From Oscillospiraceae bacterium (lineage in GTDB: Bacteria > Bacillota > Clostridia > Oscillospirales > Oscillospiraceae), in NCBI GenBank assembly GCA_021771265.1, contig JAETPK010000005.1:1-54177 (forward strand): a stretch of DNA of 54,177 nt, read 5' to 3'. Of the stretch, positions 38,652-47,152 are shown piece by piece. Below the pieces are notes generated by a model. It worked only from the letters and a program-made list of their open reading frames with translations, was not told the origin of the DNA and searched no databases. The translations under genes were made by a program, and so were the position numbers. Positions within the stretch are counted from its first letter, which is position 1; each line of letters opens with the position of its first letter.

Positions 38652-39242
38652 TCACGCCTCTTCCGTTTTTTCCGCCGTCTTTCTCCGGTGGCCTCCCCGG
38701 CGAACGCGGGTTGGCTTTGCGGGATGTTCCGGCTCTGCTGCCGGCTCCGGTCCCTGAAAGATCTCCTTGAGATGGTTGTACAGGGCATTGCCCTGGATGG
38801 CACCGTATTCCTTCACTAGGGCGTTGCACAGTTGTCCCCGGTCAGCGGCCCGCCGCACAAAAGGCAGGCACAAGCACTCCTCAATGGAGGGCCGCAGGGC
38901 CACCTCCCGGAAGGCAGTGCCGTACCGGGCCCGCAAGGCATCAATGGAGGCCTCGTATCCCTTGTCCTGGCTGATCACGTAGGCATAATCCGCCTCGCCC
39001 TTACCCACCAGCACGCCCAGCTCCGTGATGATCTGGAAGTCGATGGAGTTTTTGCCGCCCCGGACGCTCTCGATATACTGCACCTCCGCCTTCGTATCGG
39101 CACACAGCTTTTGCAGCCGGCTGAGGGCCAAGCCGGTCTTTTGGTAAAACACCAGAACGGCGTCCTGCTCGGAGAGCATGTCAATGCCCTTCAGTCCGGT
39201 GCCGATGTTGTTGTCGCCGTCCACTAAAAATATCGTCTTCAT
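38652..39242 (-). CDS. PIN/NYN-like nuclease-fold protein
   Basis: MKTIFLVDGDNNIGTGLKGI...KNSIDFQIITELGVLVGKGEADYAYVISQDKGYEASI: Asp-rich NYN/PIN pattern; basic C-terminal tail. Confidence 0.65.
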   Translation of the reverse strand: MKTIFLVDGDNNIGTGLKGIDMLSEQDAVLVFYQKTGLALSRLQKLCADTKAEVQYIESVRGGKNSIDFQIITELGVLVGKGEADYAYVISQDKGYEASIDALRARYGTAFREVALRPSIEECLCLPFVRRAADRGQLCNALVKEYGAIQGNALYNHLKEIFQGPEPAAEPEHPAKPTRVRRGGHRRKTAEKTEEA

Positions 39243-39336
39243 GAAAATAGTTCTTTCTTTTTTGAATTTTTGCCCGTTTTCACGGGGAAGTCTCTTGTAG
39301 TATACCAGGTATCTTCTGTTCGCGCAAGGCAAAAAA

Positions 39337-39361
39337 GGGAGGACCGCTACGCGGTCCTCCC
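39337..39361 (-). terminator. Terminator of hpf
   Basis: GGGAGGACCGC-tac-GCGGTCCTCCC, T-tract on minus strand. Confidence 0.88.
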
Positions 39362-39373
39362 GAATCGGTGAAG

Positions 39374-39919
39374 TTATTCCTCCTCGTCGGTGACGATGAG
39401 GCCATAGCCGCCGTTTTTGCGCTGGTAGACGATGCACAGGCTGTCATCCTCGCTGCTGCGGAAGACGAAGAAGTCATGGTCCAACAAATTCATCTGCAAA
39501 ATAGCCTCCTCCGTGCTCATGGGCTTGACGGAGAAACGCTTGGTGCGGACGATGTTGAACTCCTTTTCCTCAGCTACTTCAAAATCATCCGCAGGGGCGG
39601 GAGGCGGAAAGCCCTCGCTGCGCAGGCGCTTGGCCAGGCGGGTCTTGTTTTTCAGGATCTGGCGCTCGATATATCCCACCGCGGCGTCAATGGCCCCGCG
39701 CATATCCCCATCCGGCGCCTCTGTCTGGGCACGCAGCAGCGTGCCGCCGCCACGGATGGTGAGCTCCACCGTGCACAAGTGGTCCTTCTCCACGGAGAAC
39801 GTCACAAATGCGGTGGTGTCCTCCCGGAAATAGCGCTCCAGCTTGGAGATCTTCTTCTCGGCGTACTCCTTGATGGAATCGTTCAGGGAGACTTTCTTGC
39901 AGGCGTAGGTGTACTTCAT
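39374..39919 (-). CDS. hpf: Ribosome hibernation promoting factor (long form)
   Basis: MKYTYACKKVSLNDSIKEYAEKKISKLERYF...; C-term FSVKPMSTEEAILQMNLLDHDFFVFRSSEDDSLCIVYQRKNGGYGLI. Confidence 0.95.
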   Translation of the reverse strand: MKYTYACKKVSLNDSIKEYAEKKISKLERYFREDTTAFVTFSVEKDHLCTVELTIRGGGTLLRAQTEAPDGDMRGAIDAAVGYIERQILKNKTRLAKRLRSEGFPPPAPADDFEVAEEKEFNIVRTKRFSVKPMSTEEAILQMNLLDHDFFVFRSSEDDSLCIVYQRKNGGYGLIVTDEEE

Positions 39920-40305
39920 CGAGATCGCTCCTTTCGTGTGAAAGAGAGAAGTCGTCCTCTCTTATGTGTAGTATAACACAAACATCTGTCCTTGCAAAGA
40001 GGAAGTCTCAAGATTCACAAATTGTTTCCAACTGCGCTTTTCGGCAAAAGAAGTGCCTTTTCGGCAAAGGCTCCCATTTACAAATAGGCAGAAAGGATGT
40101 ATCATAATCATCGGAAGCTTTCCAATATCCCACCCGTTTGGGCCGCGCGGCGCAGTGCCGGGCGGCTCCTTTTTAACCTGACAGCCCTCAAAATCCGACG
40201 GATTCCGCCGCTGTCGAATCCCCCCGAAAGATTTTTCAAAGTTTTTTGCGCAAGACCTTGACACTGTGCAGGCAAATGTGGTATTCTAATTAATGCCGAC
40301 AAGCT

Positions 40306-40391
40306 GCCGGTGTGGTGGAATGGTAGACACAGGAGACTTAAAATCTCCCGGTAGCGATACTGTACCGGTTCGAGTCCGGTCACCGGCACCA
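40306..40391 (+). tRNA. tRNA-Leu (anticodon TAA)
   Basis: 86-nt class II tRNA with long variable arm; anticodon loop CTTAAAA; CCA encoded. Confidence 0.95.
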
Positions 40392-40403
40392 CTTTTTAAA
40401 TAT

Positions 40404-40482
<79 letters not shown>

Positions 40483-40517
40483 AACACCTGATTTCATATG
40501 AAATCAGGTGTTTTTTT
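40483..40517 (+). terminator. Terminator after tRNA-fMet on the attL side
   Basis: AACACCTGATTTCATATGAAATCAGGTG-TTTTTTT. Confidence 0.9.
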
Positions 40518-40564
40518 GCACTTTAGGCTCCGAATAGATTAGGTGAAAAATTAAGGTCAGCGGT

Positions 40565-40593
40565 CTGACCCAAGCCGTGACCCAAACGCGGAT
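40565..40593 (+). repeat. Left subterminal repeat (putative integrase arm site)
   Basis: CTGACCCAAGCCGTGACCCAAACGCGGAT, 25/29 identical to 46716-46744; contains two TGACCCA words. Confidence 0.6.
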
Positions 40594-40607
40594 AGATTCG
40601 GAAAGCA

Positions 40608-40644
40608 CCAGCCGGACTATTTAGCACGTCCGGCTGGTTTTTTT
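40608..40644 (+). terminator. Terminator-like hairpin near the left end of the element
   Basis: CCAGCCGGAC-...-GTCCGGCTGG-TTTTTTT. Confidence 0.75.
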
Positions 40645-40705
40645 GCTCTTTTCTATCATTTTTTTGTAGAGCATGAGTCAAATTATTTGTCCAGTTTTCG
40701 GGGTT

Positions 40706-41863
40706 TCAGCTATTTGCCGCCACTCTCAGAACTCCTCCCATGGTATTGGCTGCTTCTTTCTGTGCCGCAGTGGTGACATGGGCGTAGGTGTCCAGGGTGA
40801 ATCCCGCCGAGAAGTGGCCCAGCATCCCGGAGACGGTCTTGATATCTACGCCGTTCTGGAGCGCCAGCGTGGCGAAGGTGTGTCGAAGGTCGTGGAAACG
40901 GACTTTTGGCAGACCTGCCCGCTTCAGCACCCGGTGGAGCATATGGAGGACACTGTCCGGAGAGATGGGGCCACCTGTGGGGGATGGAAATACGTATTGG
41001 CTGTTGCCGCATTTTTTCTTCTGTGCTTTCAGGACGTCTGTTGCATCCGCCGACAGCGGTAGGGTGCGGTAGGCGTTTTTCGTTTTCAGTGGGGCTTCCA
41101 CGATCTCACCGTCGATGCGGGCGATTTGCCGCTGTACCCGGAGACTGCCATGTTCCAAATCAATGTCGCTCCATTTCAGCCCAAGCAGTTCTCCCCGGCG
41201 CAGGCCGGTAGCCAGTTCGATATAGTACATCTCGAATACACCACTCTCTTTTGCCTCCCGCAGGAAAGATGTCAGCTGCTCGACGGGAAGCGTTTTCATC
41301 TCCCGGTGTTCGAGCTTTGGGAGAGCACAAGCGTTGGCGGGGTTGGTCAGGATGAGTCTATGCTCGATTGCCAGATTCAAGGCAGAGGCGATAATCTGGT
41401 TGATATTCCGCACTGTCTTGGCGCTGAGGCCCTTGGGCTGCTTCTTGGATTCGATACGCTCCACTCTCCCATTTCCCAACAGCTTTTTGTAGAGCTTCTG
41501 CAATTCCAAAGAAGTGAGTTTATTCAACGGAATGCTGCCGATGTTGGGTTTGATGTGATTCTCGATGTAACCCCGATAGGTCTGGTGAGAGGATGGCCGC
41601 ACTTTGATTTTGGCGTAGTTTTCAAACCAGATGTCCATCCATTGTCCTACGGTGTACTGACCCATTTTGCTCATATCCAGCTTCGCAGAATCCTCGATAG
41701 CCCGTTTCAGCTTTTCTTTGACTTCTGCCTGGGTCCTGCCAAGGACATTTTTGTAGATGGTCTTGCCTGTTACCGGGTCATGTCCTGCTGTGTAGCGGCC
41801 CTCCCAGCGGCCATCCTTGCGCTTGCGGATACTACCCTCACCGTTGGCTCGTTTCTTTGCCAT
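40706..41863 (-). CDS. Tyrosine-type site-specific integrase
   Basis: AP2-like N-term MAKKRANGEGSIRKRKDGRWEGRYTAG; catalytic ATGLRRGELLGLKWSDID, FHDLRHTFATLALQNGVDIKTVSGMLGHFSAGFTLDTYAHVT. Confidence 0.96.
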   Translation of the reverse strand: MAKKRANGEGSIRKRKDGRWEGRYTAGHDPVTGKTIYKNVLGRTQAEVKEKLKRAIEDSAKLDMSKMGQYTVGQWMDIWFENYAKIKVRPSSHQTYRGYIENHIKPNIGSIPLNKLTSLELQKLYKKLLGNGRVERIESKKQPKGLSAKTVRNINQIIASALNLAIEHRLILTNPANACALPKLEHREMKTLPVEQLTSFLREAKESGVFEMYYIELATGLRRGELLGLKWSDIDLEHGSLRVQRQIARIDGEIVEAPLKTKNAYRTLPLSADATDVLKAQKKKCGNSQYVFPSPTGGPISPDSVLHMLHRVLKRAGLPKVRFHDLRHTFATLALQNGVDIKTVSGMLGHFSAGFTLDTYAHVTTAAQKEAANTMGGVLRVAANS

Positions 41864-42206
41864 AGTCACAGCCCTCCTCTCTTGCGATCTCGCAGGCTTG
41901 CCGCTCATCTTCGTCTTCGAAGTTGTAGGGCGGCTGGTCTGCCAGCAATTCCTGCTGGATACCCTGGGCCAGACGGTAACCGGACATAAAGCTGTTCAGG
42001 CAAGTCTGGTCCCGCAGGGCAGCTTCCAGGTCTACAAGGCGCAGGAGCATTTTTCTCTCTGGCTTAGCCAATCTGTTGGCCAGCAGCCTGTGGGTCTTGT
42101 TTGCCGCCTTTTCCAGAGCAGTCATTCGCTCCGATGGAGTCTCAAATCTGTGATAAAGTGCTTTCATATAGTCGTACATGGTGTGCCACCTCCTATTCAG
42201 CAACAC
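41838..42206 (-). CDS. Small integrase-associated protein (DUF6809-like)
   Basis: MYDYMKALYHRFETPSERM...LAKPERKMLLRLVDLEAALRDQTCLNSFMSGYRLAQGI; overlaps integrase start. Confidence 0.6.
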   Translation of the reverse strand: MLLNRRWHTMYDYMKALYHRFETPSERMTALEKAANKTHRLLANRLAKPERKMLLRLVDLEAALRDQTCLNSFMSGYRLAQGIQQELLADQPPYNFEDEDERQACEIAREEGCDYGKETSQR

Positions 42207-42422
42207 ACCATACCCGAAAGGAGCGGCAATAGCCAGCCCAAAAGCGGAGAGTTATCAGAAAGTTAAGAGTTTCATTATCGAGAGAGCCTATTCTTTGGTG
42301 TCTTCGTTTTGTTCATATATTTCCTCCCCATCTGGTGCAGCGAGGGTGGTGCAAATGCTGGAGGCAGAAAAGTTCCTGTTCTTTGTCTACTGCGACGCAA
42401 TTCTTGAGCGTGTTCGTCTGCA

Positions 42423-42472
42423 AAAAAGACATCTCCCACTCTGACGTTCGGCAGAGCGGAAGATGTCTTTTT
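42423..42472. terminator. Bidirectional terminator-like hairpin
   Basis: AAAAGACATCT...AGATGTCTTTTT. Confidence 0.7.
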
Positions 42473-42610
42473 GCCTACGATAGCATCTTTTCTGGGGCAT
42501 GACCCCCATTATTTTCTTACAGGAGTAGGCTTTGGGGGATAACGACCGCAGAAGTAATATCATTCTTTCAATTTTGACCCCATTTGGGTACACCCTGAAA
42601 ACCCCCATAA

Positions 42611-42629
42611 CTGCCCGCACTGCGGGCAG
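42611..42629. repeat. Palindrome CTGCCCGCA-c-TGCGGGCAG
   Basis: Perfect 9-bp arms in the element's intergenic region. Confidence 0.6.
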
Positions 42630-43039
42630 AAGTGACCGAACAGAGCGTCGCACTTGACGCCTGTTCTTTATCCTGCCTCAGCTTTCGTCCTCCGTCGGCT
42701 CCCGGAAACCGGCCCAAATCCGTCCTCACAGCCCTGGCCGGTGTCTGTTCCCGATTCTCCCGGCAAAGTCGCACACAACGGCTCACAAGGCCAACCAAGG
42801 TGTGAATGGACACTCATCGTTCCCTCCTGTGCCAATAAGTTCTTCTTTGATTACAGCGGTGCATTTTTTGCACCAGCGTTCCGCTGCGTTCATGCACCTT
42901 TCTCAGCACTCCGAATCCGAGCTGTACAGACTTTTGTACAAGCCTGTGCTCTATTATGTTTTCGCAAAAGCGATTTAAAATCGTAATCTCAGAAACCAAC
43001 GTTGGCCCAAAAACCGCATGAATCGGAGGGGATACTTCC

Positions 43040-44326
43040 ATGGGGGAAGAATTGATGCGCAAAGTCTGGAGTATCTGCGCAGACCGCTATGGTGCTGCTT
43101 TGCCGGATGTCATTTTCAACAGACTGCAGCAGGAACTTCAAAATATTACCGTAAATGTCTTTTCCGAAGACTACTTGTCCACAAGCGGCATCTGCCTGGA
43201 GCTCCAGCACTGCAACGCATTACAGATCTGTCTTGGCACGGTTGGCAACTCATTTGTCGCCTACTTATTAGGTATCACAGAGATCAATCCCCTCCCGCCA
43301 CATTACCGCTGTCCTCACTGCAAGCGGGTAATCTTTGTATCGGACGTTTTGGATGGATTTGATTTACCGCCGCAGGATTGCCCCCTCTGCCGCACTCCCA
43401 TGGAAGGTGACGGACATCATTTACATGTTGCATGGTTCACCGGGTGGGATGGAACTTGCCCACCAGCCTTTGGGGAGTTTAGGATGACTCCGAAGGGAAT
43501 CCAAATAACAGAGCAGGCTTTGAAAAAATATTCTCCTCTTACACCGCTTGCATTCAGCGATGGTCGGTTTGCAGGCTGGTATCTTTGCAATTCAGAAACC
43601 CTGAGTCATGCAGAGTGGATGCAACTCACATACCCCGGGCATCCAAACTATATTGTACCGGGAGTGAAATACGACTGCGATCTGCCTGCGCCGCGTATTC
43701 TTGTCCATGACAGTGTTTTTCTAAGAAAGCTGGAATGGCTGTCGGACGTTACCGGCGTTGAGCTATCCTCGATTCCGATGAATAACCCGGCTATATATAA
43801 CGCATTTTGCAGAGCAATTGAGTATGATACCGCTGACGCAGGTAATCTGCTCTGCACAACTGGTCTTTGCGCTTCGGAGGAACTGCTCAGTGACAGATTT
43901 ACTTTTTGGAGACGGGCTTCCAAGAGCGGATTATCTTTTTCCAGACTTGTCTCGCTGTATGGCGTTATGCATATGAGCGTTCGCCATTCGAGTGCATTGG
44001 ATTTGTCCACAGCGTTGACATTCAGTGACCGCGATTCCGTAATGGAGTATCTGATCCGTCAGGGTCTGCCTCCAAAGGACGCTTTCCAAACAGCCGACAA
44101 TATGCGGTGCGGGAGATTTGCCCGCATGCCAGCAGATGCATACCCCGTTTTTACACAGGGAATAAACGATGGCGGCTTCTTTTTTCATGCGGCGCAAAAC
44201 ACGGAGTATCTGTTTCCCAGAGCGCATAATTCATCTGTCGTTATGAATGCTGTGCGGCTGGCCTGGTTTTCCATTTATGAACCAAGTGCTTTTCGGGAAG
44301 TGCAGGACATTGCCCACACTCCATGA
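43040..44326 (+). CDS. PolC-derived palm/fingers protein, predicted catalytically inactive (pseudo-polymerase)
   Basis: LQICLGTVGNSFVAYLLGITEINPLPPHYRCPHCK...FDLPPQDCPLCRTPMEGDGHHL matches PolC GYLVGSRGSVGSSxVATxTEITEVNPLPPHYVCPxC...GFDLPDKxCPxCGTPLKKDGHDI; C-term VMEYLIRQGLPPKDAF and YLFPRAHNSSVVMNAVRLAWF match PolC IMVYLIYxGLEPSLAF and [31 protein letters not shown]. Confidence 0.88.
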   Translation: MGEELMRKVWSICADRYGAALPDVIFNRLQQELQNITVNVFSEDYLSTSGICLELQHCNALQICLGTVGNSFVAYLLGITEINPLPPHYRCPHCKRVIFVSDVLDGFDLPPQDCPLCRTPMEGDGHHLHVAWFTGWDGTCPPAFGEFRMTPKGIQITEQALKKYSPLTPLAFSDGRFAGWYLCNSETLSHAEWMQLTYPGHPNYIVPGVKYDCDLPAPRILVHDSVFLRKLEWLSDVTGVELSSIPMNNPAIYNAFCRAIEYDTADAGNLLCTTGLCASEELLSDRFTFWRRASKSGLSFSRLVSLYGVMHMSVRHSSALDLSTALTFSDRDSVMEYLIRQGLPPKDAFQTADNMRCGRFARMPADAYPVFTQGINDGGFFFHAAQNTEYLFPRAHNSSVVMNAVRLAWFSIYEPSAFREVQDIAHTP

Positions 44327-44407
44327 GAAATCTTCCGTCCAACTTTGATGCGAAATCATCGGGGCGCTGGTAAACGGTAGCCGCCTATGCTTCTCCGCTC
44401 GCAGGCG

Positions 44408-44436
44408 TTGGACAAATTTACACACATATGTTAAGA
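44408..44436 (+). promoter_or_regulatory. Putative promoter of the WYL-nuclease operon: TTGGAC-17 nt-TTAAGA
   Basis: Correct 17-nt spacing ~25 nt upstream of the WYL ORF. Confidence 0.5.
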
Positions 44437-44459
44437 TACAGGCAACAATCAGGCTGGGA

Positions 44460-45434
44460 GTGGATGTCATGATGACGGATCGGGCCAACGCCATCTGCCT
44501 TCTTCAGATTTTGAAAGAATATTCTGATGAGAACCATATCCTGTCCATGCGGGAGATCATTGGCAAACTGTCTGCTTTGTATGATATGGAACTGGACCGC
44601 CGCACCGTATACAGCGCCATAGATCTTCTGTGCAATCTGGGGTATGACATTTCTGTTTACGATGAAAACAAGAAGGGCTATTATCTGCGCAGCCGCGAAT
44701 TTGAGGCTGCGGAAGTGCGTCTCCTGATGGATGCGGTCTATTCCTTCGATTATATTCCGGCCAAGCAAACACAATATTTGATTCAAAAGCTGCAAGGCTT
44801 TCTCAGTGTTCATGAACGAAAGCAGTATAAAAATCTGACAGTTGTAAGGCAGGAGCGAAAAACGCAGAATGCGGAGGTCTTTCTGAATATTGAGCTTTTG
44901 GATGAGGCCATCTCAAAAAAGCAAAAAGTCTCATTTACATATCTGGAATATGGGTTGGACAAGCAGCTTCACCCCCGGAGGGAAAAGCCCTATACCGTCA
45001 GCCCTTATGGAATGGTATGTGAGAACGAGCATTACTATTTGATCAACATCAAAGATGGTTTTTCAACGCCCAGCCTGTACCGAATCGATTTGATGAGGGA
45101 CATCTTCCTTCTGAATGAACCTGTTGCCATCGATGCCAAAAACGCCTGTTTGGACTCCGTACAAAAGGTGACCTATGCGTTTGTGGGAAAGCAGGAAGAA
45201 ATCAAACTGCGCTGTGAGAATTTCACACTTCGGTATGTGCTGGACCGGTTTGGGACGGATGTTCGGATCACGAATAACCATGACGGCACCTTTACCGCCA
45301 GTTTCTCCGCTTCTCCGAATGGCGTCAAGTTTTGGGCGCTGCAGTACCTCCCTTATATAGAGGTTCTGTCCCCGCAGTCCTTGCGGGATTCCATCATTGA
45401 CAGCATCAAAAGCAACAAGTATCTGGAGGTGTAA
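44460..45434 (+). CDS. WYL-domain transcriptional regulator (N-terminal wHTH)
   Basis: AICLLQILKEYSDENHILSMREIIGKLSALYDMELDRRTVYSAIDLLCNLGYDIS; WYL-like KVSFTYLEYG...YTVSPYGMVCENEHYYLINI. Confidence 0.88.
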   Translation: MDVMMTDRANAICLLQILKEYSDENHILSMREIIGKLSALYDMELDRRTVYSAIDLLCNLGYDISVYDENKKGYYLRSREFEAAEVRLLMDAVYSFDYIPAKQTQYLIQKLQGFLSVHERKQYKNLTVVRQERKTQNAEVFLNIELLDEAISKKQKVSFTYLEYGLDKQLHPRREKPYTVSPYGMVCENEHYYLINIKDGFSTPSLYRIDLMRDIFLLNEPVAIDAKNACLDSVQKVTYAFVGKQEEIKLRCENFTLRYVLDRFGTDVRITNNHDGTFTASFSASPNGVKFWALQYLPYIEVLSPQSLRDSIIDSIKSNKYLEV

Positions 45435-45436
45435 CC

Positions 45437-46678
45437 ATGTATAGCGGCAGTCCAAGCACATCAAACGAGATCTCAGATAAAGAGGCGCTGCAGAACTTGT
45501 TGCTGGATATTCAGTGCCTGGATAGATTGTCAAAATGGAGCAATCGCTTTAATCTTTTTGACGTTCTGAAAATATCCGGCACCGAGATCCGCCACAGCAA
45601 CGTGCTGGCATGGCTCCTTGATCCTAATGAGAACCACGGTCTCGGGGATGCTGTCCTGCGGAGGCTTTTGCAAACACTGGTGATCAATTCGCCCCAGGCA
45701 GATGTTTTCCATTCCCTCCTGATGGACTTGTATGGATTTACCGTTTTGCGGGAGTGGGAGCATATCGATCTGCTTGCAGTCTCTCATGAAGAAAGATTCC
45801 TGCTTTGCATAGAAAACAAGGTTTTCTCCGGGGAACACGATCATCAGTTGGCCCGATATCAAGAGCTTCTGGAAAAAGAGTACCCGCAATATCACAAAAT
45901 TTTTGTATTTCTCACGCCGGGCGGTACAGAGCCAGAGGAGGAAACCGCCTGTGGCACTTGGCAGTCGATCAGCTATGAGCAGATCATAGAGGTGGTAGAG
46001 GCTGCCAAGTCCGAAAAGACGCTGTCCGCAGAAGTCTCATTTTTTATTGACCAATATTTGGATGCAGTCAGGAGGCATATTGTGGGAGACCGTGAGCTTG
46101 AAAAAATTTGCAGAGAGATCTATGCCAAACACCGTCAGGCGCTGGATTTGATTTATGAAAATCGCCCGGATACTGCTTCGCAGATTTCATCCATCGTGCA
46201 GGAATGGTGCGAGGAGAAATCCCACACAGGCGGGATCAGTTTTGATCCCCAATATTCTGGAAAAGCGTACATTCGATTCACTACACCGTACATGACGGAA
46301 CTCTTGCCTGAACTTGAAGAGGAAAAGAGTGGTTGGAACTCAAAAAGCATGTACTACTATGAGGTAGTCAACTATGGAAATTCTATCAAAGTTGTTTTGA
46401 CCGTCGGGCGTGACAATCTCTCCGCACACCAACTGTACTGCTGTGAACAGCTGAGCACACTCTTAAATCAGCCGGACAAAAAAGAGACGTGGCGTTGGAA
46501 ACGGTTGTTTGCTACACGTCGGCACAGCATAAAAGCTGATCCTTTAACGGACGATTTGCATAAGGAACTCTTTCAGGCTATGGATCAATATTGGGAACAA
46601 ATCGCTGATTTTGAGCATAAAACTTGTACAGCGATTGAACAATCTTCCCAAACGCTTGATGGGAACCTTCCCGTTTGA
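45437..46678 (+). CDS. PD-(D/E)XK nuclease superfamily protein (PDDEXK_4-like)
   Basis: GTEIRHSNVLAWLLDPNENHGLGDAVL; IDLLAVSHEERFLLCIENKVFSGEHDHQLARYQELL gives D-(x)n-E-x-K. Confidence 0.85.
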   Translation: MYSGSPSTSNEISDKEALQNLLLDIQCLDRLSKWSNRFNLFDVLKISGTEIRHSNVLAWLLDPNENHGLGDAVLRRLLQTLVINSPQADVFHSLLMDLYGFTVLREWEHIDLLAVSHEERFLLCIENKVFSGEHDHQLARYQELLEKEYPQYHKIFVFLTPGGTEPEEETACGTWQSISYEQIIEVVEAAKSEKTLSAEVSFFIDQYLDAVRRHIVGDRELEKICREIYAKHRQALDLIYENRPDTASQISSIVQEWCEEKSHTGGISFDPQYSGKAYIRFTTPYMTELLPELEEEKSGWNSKSMYYYEVVNYGNSIKVVLTVGRDNLSAHQLYCCEQLSTLLNQPDKKETWRWKRLFATRRHSIKADPLTDDLHKELFQAMDQYWEQIADFEHKTCTAIEQSSQTLDGNLPV

Positions 46679-46715
46679 TCATGGGAGATTCCTGTCTTCA
46701 CCGCCACTCTATGGC

Positions 46716-46744
46716 CTGACCCAAACCGTGACCCAGACTGGGAT
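46716..46744 (+). repeat. Right subterminal repeat (putative integrase arm site)
   Basis: CTGACCCAAACCGTGACCCAGACTGGGAT, same orientation as the left copy. Confidence 0.6.
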
Positions 46745-46849
46745 CGGAGCAGGCAGCAGACAACGGAACCAACGGAGCGGACAGCAAACAATTTTGACCA
46801 AATAGGCCCGGAAAGGTCTCAAAAGCAGCCGACAGCAGCCTCGGCCGCA

Positions 46850-46898
46850 GCTCATAACCCGGAGGTCGCAGGTTCAAGTCCTGTCTCCGCAACCATAA
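46850..46898 (+). repeat. attR: 49-bp direct repeat (3' part of tRNA-fMet)
   Basis: Identical to 40434-40482; no 5' half of a tRNA present. Confidence 0.95.
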
Positions 46899-46899
46899 C

Positions 46900-46936
46900 C
46901 CCCTGAAACCGCAACGGTTTCAGGGGTTTCTCTTTT
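46900..46936 (+). terminator. Displaced terminator of tRNA-fMet
   Basis: CCCCTGAAACC-gcaac-GGTTTCAGGGG-TTTCTCTTTTT. Confidence 0.85.
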
Positions 46937-47079
46937 TCCGGTCAAAGGGGAAAATTGGCGCTTTCTAACATTTTTCTAACACTTGCTTAGATTTTTCAGC
47001 AAAAAGCAACTTATTCCACACTCTTATTACTATCTATATTTTAATAATGCTCTATATGGAACAAATGTTCTAATCGCCC

Positions 47080-47108
47080 TTGACATAATGGAAAAGCTAT
47101 GATAGTGT
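47080..47108 (+). promoter_or_regulatory. Putative promoter TTGACA-17 nt-TAGTGT upstream of HD gene
   Basis: Consensus -35, 17-nt spacer. Confidence 0.55.
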
Positions 47109-47152
47109 AATAAATAATTGCGCCTTATCATAGGGGAAAGTATGGGTGTGAT

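Noticed and set aside
42654-42986. 110-aa plus-strand ORF in the island
   Set aside because: No RBS or motif; overlaps the regulatory region and a better-supported minus ORF
43040-44326. PolC-like ORF as a random decayed fragment of host polC
   Set aside because: The ORF is intact for 428 codons with good RBS, begins and ends at domain boundaries, and is highly diverged from PolC while keeping structural motifs, which fits an old independent family better; not fully excluded without homolog search
46698-46892. ORF MRRQDLNLRPPGYELRPR...
   Set aside because: Translation of the tRNA-derived attR sequence on the reverse strand, a frequent mis-annotation
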